In this document: positions 18,728-26,952 of the stretch, one piece after another
Layout of the letters: the number at the start of each line of letters is the position of its first letter
Numbering within the stretch: the first letter of the stretch is position 1
NCBI GenBank assembly: GCA_023386365.1
Contig: JAEWJX010000118.1
Coordinates: 10,083-74,082 of the forward strand
Origin: Actinomycetes bacterium
Lineage (GTDB): Bacteria > Actinomycetota > Actinomycetes > Actinomycetales > Microbacteriaceae
Direction: 5' to 3'
Length of the DNA stretch: 64,000 nucleotides
Translations under genes and position numbers: made by a program
Notes under the pieces: model-generated
Database searches by the model: none
What the model was told of the DNA's origin: nothing
Seen by the model: only the letters and a program-made list of their open reading frames with translations

Positions 18728-18779
18728 CTTCGGGCTCCTCGTTGGGGGGACAAGTAGCCAGAGACTAGACCGGATCGGC

Positions 18780-18797
18780 GACCCCCGCTAGGGGGTC
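18780..18797 (-). terminator. GC-rich hairpin after the Dabb gene
   Basis: GACCCCC and GGGGGTC pair around the loop GCTA, 25 bases beyond the stop of the Dabb gene. No uridine tract follows. Confidence 0.4.
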
Positions 18798-18822
18798 ACG
18801 GCGTGGTGTGCCCGAATCGCGG

Positions 18823-19119
18823 TCAGATCTGGTAGTCGACGCAGCTGCGCGCCTCGGCCACCGACTTCACGAACACGGCCGCCTCGAGGTGCGCCGGATG
18901 CGTCTGGTAGGCCGCCAGGTCGGCGGTCGACGCGAAGTCCGAATCGAGCACCACATGCCAGTTGCCGTCGGTCTCGCCGAGGTCGACGCCCACGTCGATC
19001 CGCTCCGCCGGAACCAGGCCGCGCAGACCCTCGAGCCGGCTCTTGATGCCCGCCGCATCCGCCGCGCGCTGCTCGGGGTCGGTGGCGGCGAGCCGCCAGC
19101 TGACGATGTGCCGGATCAT
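18823..19119 (-). CDS. Dabb (stress-responsive A/B barrel) family protein
   Basis: The 98-residue protein begins MIRHIVSWRL and shows the dimeric alpha-beta barrel pattern of the Dabb family, with conserved histidines at positions 4 and about 55 (WHVVLDSDF) and the YQTHPAHL segment. The biochemical role of most members is unknown. The ATG overlaps the glutaredoxin stop in ATGA, so the two are translationally coupled. Confidence 0.8.
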   Translation of the reverse strand: MIRHIVSWRLAATDPEQRAADAAGIKSRLEGLRGLVPAERIDVGVDLGETDGNWHVVLDSDFASTADLAAYQTHPAHLEAAVFVKSVAEARSCVDYQI

Positions 19120-19373
19120 GCGGAAGCCTCCCTCTCGTCGAGCGCACGGCGCAGCCGCGCCGGGTCGACGCGCCAGATGGTGTGCACGCGGTCGTCGATC
19201 AGCAGCACCGGGATCTCCTCCGCGTACTGGTCGAGCAGCGCCTCGTCGTCGAGGATGTTGCGCTCCTCCAGCTGCAACCCACGCTCGCCCGCCACCTCGA
19301 GCACGATCGCTCGCGCGTCGTCGCAGAGGTGGCATCCGGGCTTGCCGAGCAGGGTCAGGCGCGGTGCGGGCAC
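19116..19373 (-). CDS. Glutaredoxin-family protein
   Basis: The 85-residue protein has the thioredoxin-fold layout with the active site GKPGCHLCDDA near residue 12 and the cis-proline segment EIPVLLID near 53. The CxxC places it with the DUF836-like glutaredoxins of unknown substrate. It begins with GTG 6 bases after TAGTCT and drives the Dabb gene through an ATGA overlap. The opposite gene starts from the same symmetric promoter element. Confidence 0.85.
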   Translation of the reverse strand: MPAPRLTLLGKPGCHLCDDARAIVLEVAGERGLQLEERNILDDEALLDQYAEEIPVLLIDDRVHTIWRVDPARLRRALDEREASA

Positions 19374-19378
19374 CCACC

Positions 19379-19385
19379 TAGACTA
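19379..19385. promoter_or_regulatory. Symmetric -10 element shared by glutaredoxin and HAD genes
   Basis: TAGACTA reads TAGACT on the plus strand (9 bases before the ATG at 19394) and TAGTCT on the minus strand (6 bases before the GTG at 19373). The two -10 hexamers overlap by five bases, so polymerase could load in only one direction at a time. Confidence 0.55.
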
Positions 19386-19393
19386 TGTGGGTC

Positions 19394-20164
19394 ATGCCCG
19401 AGGCCCAGAACCCGACCCCGAGCGAACGCCCCGTGATCGCGTTCTTCGACGTCGACAACACGCTCATGCACGGGACGAGTGCGTTCCATGTGGGCCGTGA
19501 GGCGTGGGCGCGCGGCATCATCGGATGGCGCGACATCCTGCTGTTCGGGTGGCACCAGCGCCGCTTCATCAAGGTGGGCGAGAACCACGAGCACATGGGC
19601 ACCGCGAAGGAGCGGGCTCTGGGACTGGTGGCCGGCCACACCGAGGCGCAGATCCAGGAGATCGCGGCAGGCATCTGGGATCACCGCATCAAGCCGCGCC
19701 TCTGGCCGGAAACGGTGGCCCTCACCCAGGAGCACCTCGCGAAGGGCCACCAGGTGTGGCTCATCTCGGCCACCCCGGTCGAGGTCGGCGAACTGATCGC
19801 CAAAGAGCTGGGACTCACCGGCGCCCTCGGCACCCGGGTGGAGGCCGTCGACGGCGTCTACACGGGGCGCCTCATCGGCTCGGTGCTTCACGCGGAAGAG
19901 AAGGCGGTCGCCGCCCGTGCGCTCGCCGAGCGCATCGGCGCCGACCTGTCGGAGTCGTGGGCGTACTCCGACAGCCGCAACGACATCCCGCTGCTCGAAC
20001 TCGTCGGCAACCGCATCGCGGTGAACCCGGATGCGGCACTCGCACGGTACGCCGCCGAGAAGGGCTGGCCCACCATGACGCTCGACCCGGCGGCCATCAA
20101 AGCGCAGCAGCGGATCGTGCGACGCGAGGCGAAGCAGGTCGGCCGCGGGCGCAAGCAGCCCTAG
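19394..20164 (+). CDS. HAD-IB family phosphatase (SerB-like)
   Basis: The protein has the HAD motifs in order: IAFFDVDNTL (nucleophile Asp, about residue 21), VWLISATP, and the terminal YSDSRNDIPLLELVG acidic loop. This is the HAD-IB subfamily, which acts on small phosphomonoesters; the substrate is unknown. Ending near residue 256, it has a basic tail. The ATG at 19394 is preferred over one 9 bases upstream because of its distance from TAGACT. A strong bidirectional hairpin follows the stop. Confidence 0.82.
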   Translation: MPEAQNPTPSERPVIAFFDVDNTLMHGTSAFHVGREAWARGIIGWRDILLFGWHQRRFIKVGENHEHMGTAKERALGLVAGHTEAQIQEIAAGIWDHRIKPRLWPETVALTQEHLAKGHQVWLISATPVEVGELIAKELGLTGALGTRVEAVDGVYTGRLIGSVLHAEEKAVAARALAERIGADLSESWAYSDSRNDIPLLELVGNRIAVNPDAALARYAAEKGWPTMTLDPAAIKAQQRIVRREAKQVGRGRKQP

Positions 20165-20171
20165 AACGACG

Positions 20172-20199
20172 AAACCCCGGACCGTGCGGCCCGGGGTTT
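20172..20199. terminator. Bidirectional hairpin between HAD and bS22 genes
   Basis: AAACCCCGG and CCGGGGTTT pair over nine bases with a further CCG/CGG inside the loop. It lies between two convergent genes; the stem begins with A's and ends with T's, which gives a short U-tract in both directions. Confidence 0.75.
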
Positions 20200-20220
20200 A
20201 CGAGGGAGTGGCGAGCACTC

Positions 20221-20319
20221 CTACTTCTTGTTGCGACGCTGGTGACGCGTCTTGCGGAGAAGCTTGCGGTGCTTCTTCTTCGCCATGCGCTTGCGGCGCT
20301 TCTTGATGACGGAACCCAT
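20221..20319 (-). CDS. Small ribosomal subunit protein bS22 (AURKAIP1/COX24 family)
   Basis: A 32-residue, extremely basic protein begins MGSVIKKRRKRMAKKK and continues with HRKLLRKTRHQRR. It matches the actinobacterial bS22 micro-protein seen in mycobacterial 30S subunits and related to the COX24/AURKAIP1 C-terminal domain. A GAGGTGA ribosome binding site lies 4 bases before the ATG. It is next to an excisionase-like HTH gene, a pairing I recall as common in actinobacteria. The gene ends 21 bases before the shared terminator. Confidence 0.88.
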   Translation of the reverse strand: MGSVIKKRRKRMAKKKHRKLLRKTRHQRRNKK

Positions 20320-20416
20320 GTTCACCTCGTTCGTTCGTCTAGCGGACCACTCCGGGTCCGTACGAACCGCGGGAAGCCTAACCGGGAGAGTTTACCAAAC
20401 CCGCGACGGGTCGGAT

Positions 20417-20617
20417 TCAGCCGACGTTGCGGTCCGAATCGGCGATGCCGACGACCCCCGCGACAGCCGACTCCGGGATGCGGAAGGAGCGTCCGAAGCG
20501 CACCGCCGGCAGCTCACCCGAGTGCACCAGGCGGTACACGGTCATCGTGGAGACGCGCATCATGTCGGCGACTTCCTGAACCGTCAGGAAGCGCACGTCT
20601 GAAAGGTCCCGCGCCAT
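20417..20617 (-). CDS. Excisionase-like helix-turn-helix protein
   Basis: The 66-residue protein is a single MerR/excisionase-type HTH: FLTVQEVADMMRVSTMTVYRLVHSGELPAVRFGRSFRIPESAV is the core, here given by its parts FLTVQEVADMM, VSTMTVYRLV and RFGRSFRIP. It resembles the small developmental DNA-binding proteins of actinobacteria rather than a phage excisionase, since no phage genes are nearby. It lies upstream of bS22 on the same strand with a 97-base gap. Confidence 0.8.
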   Translation of the reverse strand: MARDLSDVRFLTVQEVADMMRVSTMTVYRLVHSGELPAVRFGRSFRIPESAVAGVVGIADSDRNVG

Positions 20618-20740
20618 GTCCGCCTCGTTGCCCTGCGGCTGTGCCGCGTGTTGGTGGTGTTGCTGCTGTGACCGGAGTGGTCAGCCACAGAGTAGAGGTT
20701 CGGGAGCCTGCGTGTCCAGGGAGCGTGGGACGCTGGATGC

Positions 20741-21784
20741 ATGAGTGTTCTCGCGACGTTCCGCTCGTCGCGGCGGCAGCCGTGGCTGCAGGTCGCGAAG
20801 TCGGCGGTCGCGACCATCACGGCGTGGGTCGTCGCCGGATGGCTGATCCCCGGTCCGCTCCCCGTCTTCGCGGCAATCGCCGCACTGCTGGTGGTGCAGC
20901 CGAGCGTCAACCAGTCGATCGCGAAAGCGGTCGAACGCTCGGTGGGGGTGATCGCGGGCGTCGTCATCGCATCCGCCCTCTCCCTGGCGTTCGGTCAGGC
21001 CACCTGGGTGGTGCTGCTGGCGGTGGTCGCCGCACTCGCCGTCGCCTGGCTGCTACGGATGACGGCCGGCACGGCCAATCAGGTCGCCATCAGCGCCCTG
21101 CTCGTGCTCTCGCTCGGCGCCGCCACCCCCGACTACGCGGTCGATCGGATCATCGAGACGGTGCTCGGGGCGGCCATCGGGTTCGTCGTGAACCTGGTTT
21201 TCGTGCCCCCGGTGGCGCTCGCACCCGCCCAGGATGCGGTCGACATCCTCGGCGACGAGGTGGCGTCGTCGCTCGACCGGCTCGCCGCCGGGCTCGCGGC
21301 GCCGCAGTCGCCGGCGCAGCTGGAGGAGCTCATGCTCACCGCACGCCTGCTGCGGCCGATGGTCGCCACCGCCGACGAGGCGATCGCGACGGCCGCGGAG
21401 TCCCTCACCCTCAACCCACGCAGCAGACGCCGCCGCGACGAGCTGAACAGCCTGCAGGCGACCCTCGCGCGGCTCGGGCCGATCGTCACCCAGGTGATCG
21501 GCATGACCCGCGCCGTCTACGACCGCTACGACCCCGGGCTCGCCGACGAGCCGGCGGTGCGGGCCATCGCCGAGCAGTTGCGGCGCGCAGCCCACGACGT
21601 GCGGCGCGTCATGCGGCGCACCAACCCCGACCCGACGCATCCGGCGACCGAGAGCATCCCGGCCCTCACCGCGCCGCTCACGATCGGGGCGCCGTCGTCG
21701 GGCAACTGGATCCTCATCGGATCACTGCTGGAAGACCTGCGCCGCATCCACGAAGCGCTCGCGGAGCACGAGCGGGAGGGCTAG
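20741..21784 (+). CDS. FUSC-family membrane protein (aromatic acid exporter-like)
   Basis: The 347-residue protein has about six N-terminal hydrophobic helices (residues 20-165) containing PGPLPVFAAIAALLVVQPSV, typical of the FUSC/ArAE family, and a helical cytoplasmic domain (about 170-347). Only one membrane half is present, as in the short actinobacterial members. Substrate is unknown; the family exports aromatic acids or related compounds. Its stop shares a CTAG with the stop of the convergent ArsR gene. Confidence 0.78.
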   Translation: MSVLATFRSSRRQPWLQVAKSAVATITAWVVAGWLIPGPLPVFAAIAALLVVQPSVNQSIAKAVERSVGVIAGVVIASALSLAFGQATWVVLLAVVAALAVAWLLRMTAGTANQVAISALLVLSLGAATPDYAVDRIIETVLGAAIGFVVNLVFVPPVALAPAQDAVDILGDEVASSLDRLAAGLAAPQSPAQLEELMLTARLLRPMVATADEAIATAAESLTLNPRSRRRRDELNSLQATLARLGPIVTQVIGMTRAVYDRYDPGLADEPAVRAIAEQLRRAAHDVRRVMRRTNPDPTHPATESIPALTAPLTIGAPSSGNWILIGSLLEDLRRIHEALAEHEREG

Positions 21785-22242
21785 GCGTCGCCCTTGCGCC
21801 GCTTGGGAAGCTTCTCGGTGACGACCTTGCGGGCGCCCTCGATCTTCTCCTGGGCCGTCTCGAACGCGACGCGCGCGGCGTTCGCCGTCTCGGCGGCGGT
21901 GCGGCCCAGCCGGTCGCCGAACTCGGTGCCCGCCCACGCGGCGTAGACCGTGGTGGTGCCGTCGGCATCCGTGCCCACGGTGAAGTCGGTGAACGGCTCC
22001 AGCCACACCTCGACCTCCTCGAGCGGGCTCGCGTCGAGGTGGTAGTAGCGGTGCTGCCCCTCCTCGCGGACCCCCACGAGTCCGTGCTCACGCAGCACCT
22101 TCAAGTGCTTCGACACCGTGGGCTGGGCGATGCCGAGCTCGGTGACGATGTCGCCCACGGCGAGCTCGCCGCGGCTCTCGAGAAGCTGTCGGAGGATCTC
22201 GCGTCGTGTGCCGTCCGCGAGCACATCGAAGATGTCGGCCAT
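21781..22242 (-). CDS. ArsR-family winged-helix regulator
   Basis: Residues 1-75 form an ArsR/SmtB HTH: VLADGTRREILRQL, ELGIAQPTVSKHLKVLREHGLV and the wing EGQHRYYHLD. No metal-binding Cys cluster is present, so metal sensing is unlikely. The rest (about 80-153) has an amphipathic helical region with many Ala and a basic tail. It starts 6 bases after TAGTCT and is divergent from trkH, so control of potassium uptake is possible. Confidence 0.82.
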   Translation of the reverse strand: MADIFDVLADGTRREILRQLLESRGELAVGDIVTELGIAQPTVSKHLKVLREHGLVGVREEGQHRYYHLDASPLEEVEVWLEPFTDFTVGTDADGTTTVYAAWAGTEFGDRLGRTAAETANAARVAFETAQEKIEGARKVVTEKLPKRRKGDA

Positions 22243-22248
22243 TCCGAC

Positions 22249-22254
22249 AGACTA
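22249..22254 (-). promoter_or_regulatory. Leaderless -10 element for the ArsR gene
   Basis: TAGTCT lies 6 bases before the ATG at 22242. Confidence 0.5.
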
Positions 22255-22313
22255 GCCAGGCGACCCGGGGAGTACCATGGCGCGGGCCGGGCGACCGAAG
22301 CGGAGGGGGACGG

Positions 22314-23741
22314 ATGCGCACCAAACCGGTGCAACGCGATCCGCTGTTCGCGCGCATTCTGAATCGCGCCGGCGACTTCGCCACGACGACGCCCGCCCGT
22401 TTCGCGATCCTCATCTTCGCGAGCCTCATCGCCCTGTTCACGCTGCTGTTCTCGCTGCCGATCGCCACCACCTCCGGTGAGGGCGCACCGTTCGTCGACG
22501 CCCTGTTCACGGCCGTCTCCGTCATCTGCGTGACGGGTCTCTCGACCGTCGACATGGCCACCTACTGGTCGCCGTTCGGGCACGTGCTCACCTTCGTCGG
22601 TGTCGAGATCGGCGGTATCGGGGTGCTCACGGTGGCGTCGATCCTCGGTCTCGTCATCAGCCGCAAGCTGGGCCTGCGGCAGAAGCTGATGGCTGCCGGC
22701 GACGCGAACCCGCTGCGCATCCGCCGCGGCCCCGTCGCCGAAGGGCAGGCGGTGCGCCTCGGCGAGACCGGCAACCTGCTCGCCACCGTCGCGGTGAGCG
22801 TGATCGTGATCGAGTTGGTCGTCGCGGCGATCATCTTCCCGCGACTGCTCATCGAAGGCACCCCGTGGCCGACCGCCCTCTGGGAGTCGATCTACTACTC
22901 GGCGATGGCGTTCACGAACACCGGATTCTCCCCCACCAGCGAGGGCATCATGCCGTTCGCGAACGACTGGTGGTTCCTCGGCGCCCTGATGATCGGCGTC
23001 GTCTTCGGCGCCATCGGCTTCCCGGTGATCTACGTGCTGCGCAAGAACCTGAAGCACCCGCACCGCTGGTCACTGCACGTGAAGCTGACGCTCATCACCT
23101 TCGGCCTGCTGCTCGTCGGAGGCACGGTCGCCTACCTGATCCTCGAGTGGGACAACCCGGCCACGATGGCCGACATGGATGCCAGCGAGCGCCTCCTCAA
23201 CAGCCTCTTCCTGTCGACCATGGCGAGATCCGGCGGCTTCTCGACCCTCGACATGCCCCACCTCGACGGGTCGAGCCTGCTCGTCACCGACATGCTCATG
23301 TTCGTGGGCGGTGGGTCCGCATCCACCGCCGGCGGCATCAAGGCGACGACCCTCGCCATCCTGTTCCTGGCCGCGTTCGCGGAGGCCCGCGGAAGCGACG
23401 ACATGGAGGCGTACGGCCGCCGCATCCCGCCGGACGTGCTGCGCCTCGCCGTCTCGGTCGTGCTGTGGGGTGCGACCACCGTCGCCGGAGCGTCGATCCT
23501 CATCCTGCTCGTCGACGACAATGCGCCCCTCGACTACGTGCTGTTCGACGTGATCAGCGCGTTCGCCACCTGCGGCCTGTCGACCGGGTTCACGCAGAAC
23601 GCCAGCGAGCCGGCGCAGTACATCCTCGCCGCCACCATGTTCCTCGGTCGCATCGGTACAGTGACTCTCGCTGCAGCGCTCGCCGCGTCGACCCGCCGCC
23701 AGCTGTTCCGCCGCCCGGAAGAGAGGCCCATCGTTGGTTGA
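22314..23741 (+). CDS. trkH: Potassium uptake membrane subunit TrkH/KtrB
   Basis: The 475-residue protein has the repeated pore segments of the Trk/Ktr superfamily: VICVTGLST, SAMAFTNTGFSP, STMARSGGFST and ATCGLSTGFT, each supplying part of the selectivity filter. It forms the membrane channel of a K+ uptake system gated by the cytoplasmic subunit encoded next. An ATG with CGGAGGGGGA just before it is chosen; the longer upstream frame overlaps the divergent ArsR gene. The stop overlaps the trkA start by 8 bases. Confidence 0.92.
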   Translation: MRTKPVQRDPLFARILNRAGDFATTTPARFAILIFASLIALFTLLFSLPIATTSGEGAPFVDALFTAVSVICVTGLSTVDMATYWSPFGHVLTFVGVEIGGIGVLTVASILGLVISRKLGLRQKLMAAGDANPLRIRRGPVAEGQAVRLGETGNLLATVAVSVIVIELVVAAIIFPRLLIEGTPWPTALWESIYYSAMAFTNTGFSPTSEGIMPFANDWWFLGALMIGVVFGAIGFPVIYVLRKNLKHPHRWSLHVKLTLITFGLLLVGGTVAYLILEWDNPATMADMDASERLLNSLFLSTMARSGGFSTLDMPHLDGSSLLVTDMLMFVGGGSASTAGGIKATTLAILFLAAFAEARGSDDMEAYGRRIPPDVLRLAVSVVLWGATTVAGASILILLVDDNAPLDYVLFDVISAFATCGLSTGFTQNASEPAQYILAATMFLGRIGTVTLAAALAASTRRQLFRRPEERPIVG

Positions 23742-24402
23742 GAAGATTGCCCACGACGCCCCCGTGCTCGTCATCGGTCTCGGGCGGTTCGGCGCCGCCA
23801 CCGCGGGGCAGTTGCAGCGCCTCGACCGCGACGTGCTCGCCGTCGACGAGGATGCGGTGCTCGTGCAGAAGTGGTCGGAGCGGGTGACGCACGCGGTGCA
23901 GGCGGATGCGCGCTCCATCGACGCGCTGCGTCAGATCGGCGCCGAGGACTTCGCGATCGCCGTCGTCGCGGTGGGCTCGTCGGTGGAGTCGAGCGTGCTC
24001 ATCACCGCGAACCTCGTCGACCTCAAGATCCCGCAGATCTGGGCGAAGGCGGTGAGCCAGTCGCACGGCAAGATCCTGTCGCGCATCGGGGCGAACCACG
24101 TCATCTACCCGGAGGCGGAGGCCGGCGAACGTGTCGCCCACCTGGTGTCCGGTCGCATGATCGACTTCATCGAGTTCGATGACGGCTTCGCGATCGTGAA
24201 GATGTACCCGCCGAAGCCGATCCGCGGCCTCGGGCTGTCGGAGTCGCACGTGCGGCAGAAGTACGGCATCACCGTGGTCGGCGTGAAGAGCCCGGGCAAG
24301 GACTTCACCTACGCCACCGCCGAGACGGTGATCTCGAACCACGACCTCATCATCGCGTCCGGATCCACCGCCGACCTGGAGAAGTTCGCGGCGCTCGGCT
24401 GA
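23734..24402 (+). CDS. trkA: Potassium uptake regulatory subunit TrkA/KtrA
   Basis: The 222-residue protein has an RCK N-terminal Rossmann domain (VLVIGLGRFGAATAGQL, with Asp after the second strand for NAD/nucleotide binding) and an RCK C-terminal domain (about 140-222). It gates the TrkH channel in response to nucleotides. It starts with TTG inside the end of trkH, which implies coupled translation of the two subunits at a fixed ratio. Confidence 0.92.
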   Translation: MVEKIAHDAPVLVIGLGRFGAATAGQLQRLDRDVLAVDEDAVLVQKWSERVTHAVQADARSIDALRQIGAEDFAIAVVAVGSSVESSVLITANLVDLKIPQIWAKAVSQSHGKILSRIGANHVIYPEAEAGERVAHLVSGRMIDFIEFDDGFAIVKMYPPKPIRGLGLSESHVRQKYGITVVGVKSPGKDFTYATAETVISNHDLIIASGSTADLEKFAALG

Positions 24403-24405
24403 CGT

Positions 24406-25230
24406 TCAGGAGCCGGCGGCGAGCTCCTTCGCGCGGGCGATGGCCGCCTGAGCGGCCCGCTCGAACACATCGGTCAGCTGCGCCTCGTCGAGCACGGCGA
24501 TGATGCGCTCCGTGGTGCCCTTCGGGCTGGTGACGCGTCGGCGAAGCTCGGCCGGGTCCTCACCGGTCGACGACAGCAACGCGGCCGAGCCGACGAAGGT
24601 CTGCTCCGCCAGCGCCCGGGCCTCATCGCGTGAGAAGCCGAGACGTTCGGCGGTCTCGGTGAGCTTCTCGACGAGGAAGAAGAACGTCGCCGGGCCCGAA
24701 CCGGAGATCGCGGAGAGCGCGTCGATGCGGTCCTCCTCCACCTCGACCACGGTGCCCACCGCCTCGAACAGGGTGCGCACGGCGGCGAGCTCGGCTTCGC
24801 CCGCCCGCGACCCGGCGGCCACACCCGTCACGGCCTCGCCCACCAGCGCGGGGGTGTTCGGCATGGTGCGCACCACCGCGTTCGGCACGAGCGCCTCCAT
24901 CGTCGCGGTCGTCACGCCCGCCGCCACACTCACCACCAGGGCATCCTGCGGCAACGCATCCGCCACCTCCCGCAGGGCGTCGGGCACCATCGCGGGCTTC
25001 ACGCCGAGCAGCACGATCCCGGCGCCGCGCACGGAGGCCGCGTTCGCATCCGGATCCGCGTCGAGCGCCCGCGCGTTCACCCCCTCGGCGCGCCACGCAT
25101 CCGCCGACGCCTCGCTGCGGGTCGTCACGGTGACGGATGCCGCATCGGCGCCCGCCGCGATCAGCCCGCGCACGATCGCACCGGCCATGGAACCTGCGCC
25201 GAGGACGGCGATGGAGGGGAGGGTCTGCAT
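24406..25230 (-). CDS. proC: Pyrroline-5-carboxylate reductase ProC
   Basis: ProC makes the last step of proline synthesis. The 274-residue protein has the Rossmann motif AVLGAGSMAGAIVRGL, the VKPAMV segment, RTMPNTPALVGE, and the C-terminal dimerisation signature SGSGPATFFFLVE with LRRRVTSPKGTT. The ATG at 25230 is preferred to the one 9 bases upstream because TAGGAT lies 7 bases before it. It is divergent from a metal transporter with a 24-base gap. Confidence 0.93.
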   Translation of the reverse strand: MQTLPSIAVLGAGSMAGAIVRGLIAAGADAASVTVTTRSEASADAWRAEGVNARALDADPDANAASVRGAGIVLLGVKPAMVPDALREVADALPQDALVVSVAAGVTTATMEALVPNAVVRTMPNTPALVGEAVTGVAAGSRAGEAELAAVRTLFEAVGTVVEVEEDRIDALSAISGSGPATFFFLVEKLTETAERLGFSRDEARALAEQTFVGSAALLSSTGEDPAELRRRVTSPKGTTERIIAVLDEAQLTDVFERAAQAAIARAKELAAGS

Positions 25231-25237
25231 GGGGGTC

Positions 25238-25247
25238 ATCCTAGAAT
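25238..25247. promoter_or_regulatory. Overlapping leaderless -10 elements of proC and the CDF gene
   Basis: In ATCCTAGAAT the plus-strand element TAGAAT ends 7 bases before the ATG at 25255, and the minus-strand element TAGGAT ends 7 bases before the ATG at 25230. The two share the central TA of CTAG. Confidence 0.55.
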
Positions 25248-25254
25248 CGACACC

Positions 25255-26214
25255 ATGAGCGCGTCCGGCGGAACCAAGGCGATCATCGCGGCCTTCGCGG
25301 CCAACCTGGGGATCGCGATCACCAAGTTCATCGCGTGGATCTTCTCCGGCTCGAGCTCCATGCTCGCCGAGGGTGTGCACTCGCTCGCCGACTCCGGCAA
25401 CCAGCTTCTGCTGCTGCTCGGCGGGCGCAAGGCGCGCAAGAGGGCGGACGCGGAGCACCCGTTCGGCTACGGCCGCGAACGGTACGTGTACGCCTTCGTC
25501 GTGTCGATCATCCTGTTCTCGGTCGGTGGCGTGTTCTCGCTCTACGAGGGCGTCGAGAAGCTGACCCACCCGCACCCGCTCGAGAACGCGTGGCTGCCGA
25601 TCCTGGTGCTCGTCATCGCCATCGGGCTGGAGTCGTTCTCGCTGCGCACGGCGGTGAAGGAGTCGAACCACGTGCGCGGAACCCAGAACTGGGTGCAGTT
25701 CGTGCGCCACGCGAAGCAGCCGGAGCTGCCCGTCGTGCTGCTGGAAGACATCGCGGCCCTCATGGGTCTCGTGTTCGCGCTGGCCGGCGTGGGGCTCACG
25801 ATCGTCACCGGCGAGCCGATGTGGGACGGCATCGGCACGATCGCGATCGGCGTGCTGCTGGTACTGGTGGCCGTCATCCTCGGCATCGAGACGAAGAGCC
25901 TGCTGGTCGGCGAGGGCGCGTCGCCGTCGGACAACACCAAGATCCTCGCCGCCCTCAACGGTCACCCGCAGGTCGAGGCCGTCATCCACATGAAGACCCT
26001 GTACCTCGGTCCGGATGAGCTGCTCGTCGCCGCGAAGATCGCGGTGCCGAAGGCCACCAAGGCCGCCCAGGTGGCCGCCGCGATCGATGCGATCGAAGCC
26101 GACGTGCGCGCCACCGTGCCGCACGCCCGGGCCATCTACCTCGAGCCCGACATCTACGTGCCGCGCGCCGAGAACCCGCCCACCGACGCGATCGTCATCA
26201 AGAGCGCGGACTGA
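25255..26214 (+). CDS. Cation diffusion facilitator (CDF) transporter
   Basis: The 319-residue protein has about six hydrophobic helices and the CDF metal site HSLADSGNQ in helix 2 (HxxxD) with VLLEDIAALMG in helix 5 (a second acidic pair). The region DAEHPFGYGRERYVYAFV matches the ZnT9-like branch. A cytoplasmic alpha-beta domain (about 215-300) follows. Members export divalent metals such as zinc by proton antiport, but the metal is not fixed here. A small membrane gene lies 20 bases downstream. Confidence 0.87.
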   Translation: MSASGGTKAIIAAFAANLGIAITKFIAWIFSGSSSMLAEGVHSLADSGNQLLLLLGGRKARKRADAEHPFGYGRERYVYAFVVSIILFSVGGVFSLYEGVEKLTHPHPLENAWLPILVLVIAIGLESFSLRTAVKESNHVRGTQNWVQFVRHAKQPELPVVLLEDIAALMGLVFALAGVGLTIVTGEPMWDGIGTIAIGVLLVLVAVILGIETKSLLVGEGASPSDNTKILAALNGHPQVEAVIHMKTLYLGPDELLVAAKIAVPKATKAAQVAAAIDAIEADVRATVPHARAIYLEPDIYVPRAENPPTDAIVIKSAD

Positions 26215-26234
26215 CCGCGGAGAACGGAACCACC

Positions 26235-26588
26235 ATGGAGATCCTGCACAACATCCTGCTCGCGCTGCACATCCTCGGCCTGGCGGCGATCATCGGAACC
26301 TTCTTCGTGCAAATGCGTCAGAACGACGGATTCCGCACCGACATCGTGCTGGCGGGTGCGATCACCCAGGTGGTCACCGGCATCGCCCTCGTCGGGGTCG
26401 GCGAGGCGATCGACCGCGACTACAACATGATCAAGATCGGCGTGAAGCTGCTGCTCGCGCTGGTGGTGCTGGGTGCGGCGATCGCCGCGGCCGTGGCGGC
26501 GAAGCGCGGCAAGCGCGTGAAGCCGTGGTTCCACGTGGCGGGCGGCACGGCGGTCGTGAACGTGCTCGTCGCGGTGCTCTGGCACTAG
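26235..26588 (+). CDS. Small integral membrane protein
   Basis: The 117-residue protein has about four hydrophobic helices (4-26, 35-54, 67-87, 96-116) with histidines in helix 1 (LHNILLALHILG) and a C-terminal histidine. It resembles uncharacterised actinobacterial membrane proteins with no known function. It is 20 bases after the CDF transporter with a GGAGAACGGAACC leader, so the two are likely co-transcribed. Confidence 0.65.
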   Translation: MEILHNILLALHILGLAAIIGTFFVQMRQNDGFRTDIVLAGAITQVVTGIALVGVGEAIDRDYNMIKIGVKLLLALVVLGAAIAAAVAAKRGKRVKPWFHVAGGTAVVNVLVAVLWH

Positions 26589-26591
26589 GCC

Positions 26592-26945
26592 TCACAGCCG
26601 CGCGGGGATCTGCTCCGCGTCGGTGTAGACCGGCAGGCCGAGTTCGTGCGCGATGCGCACGTCTTCGTCGGCGCCCGCGGATTCGCCGGGCAGCCGCAGG
26701 ACGGCGTCGCAGTGCTGCAGGAGGCGCTTCGCCGTCTCGTACATGACGTCCGGTTCGCCGTCTGTGCCGTCGAGTTCGCGGATCACCGGGAGCGCCACCC
26801 ATTCGCCGATCATCGGCACGTGGCCGCGCCGGTAGACGGGAGCGGATGCGGCTTCGAGGCGCTGCAGGTTGCGGGCGATGAGGGCTGGGTCGCCGCCCGT
26901 TCCGGAGCGGTAGGGGCCGGCGATGAGGATGAGTTGGGGTTTCAC
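26592..26945 (-). CDS. DUF4406-like nucleoside-deoxyribosyltransferase-fold protein
   Basis: The 117-residue protein begins LILIAGPYRSG and later has CDAVLRLPGESAGADEDVRIA, the pattern of DUF4406 proteins, which share the nucleoside 2-deoxyribosyltransferase fold. Residues GESAGAD would line the pocket. The activity of this group is not established. The GTG start is 7 bases after TACGCT. It is divergent from the DeoR regulator, but the two need not be linked. Confidence 0.7.
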   Translation of the reverse strand: MKPQLILIAGPYRSGTGGDPALIARNLQRLEAASAPVYRRGHVPMIGEWVALPVIRELDGTDGEPDVMYETAKRLLQHCDAVLRLPGESAGADEDVRIAHELGLPVYTDAEQIPARL

Positions 26946-26952
26946 ATCGGGT

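Noticed and set aside
20417..20617. Phage excisionase marking a prophage
   Set aside because: Only the small HTH is present; there is no integrase or phage gene near, and the bS22 neighbour fits a housekeeping context.
22206..22313. Upstream start for trkH
   Set aside because: It would overlap the divergent ArsR gene and add an Arg/Gly-rich stretch; the ATG at 22314 has a clear ribosome binding site.
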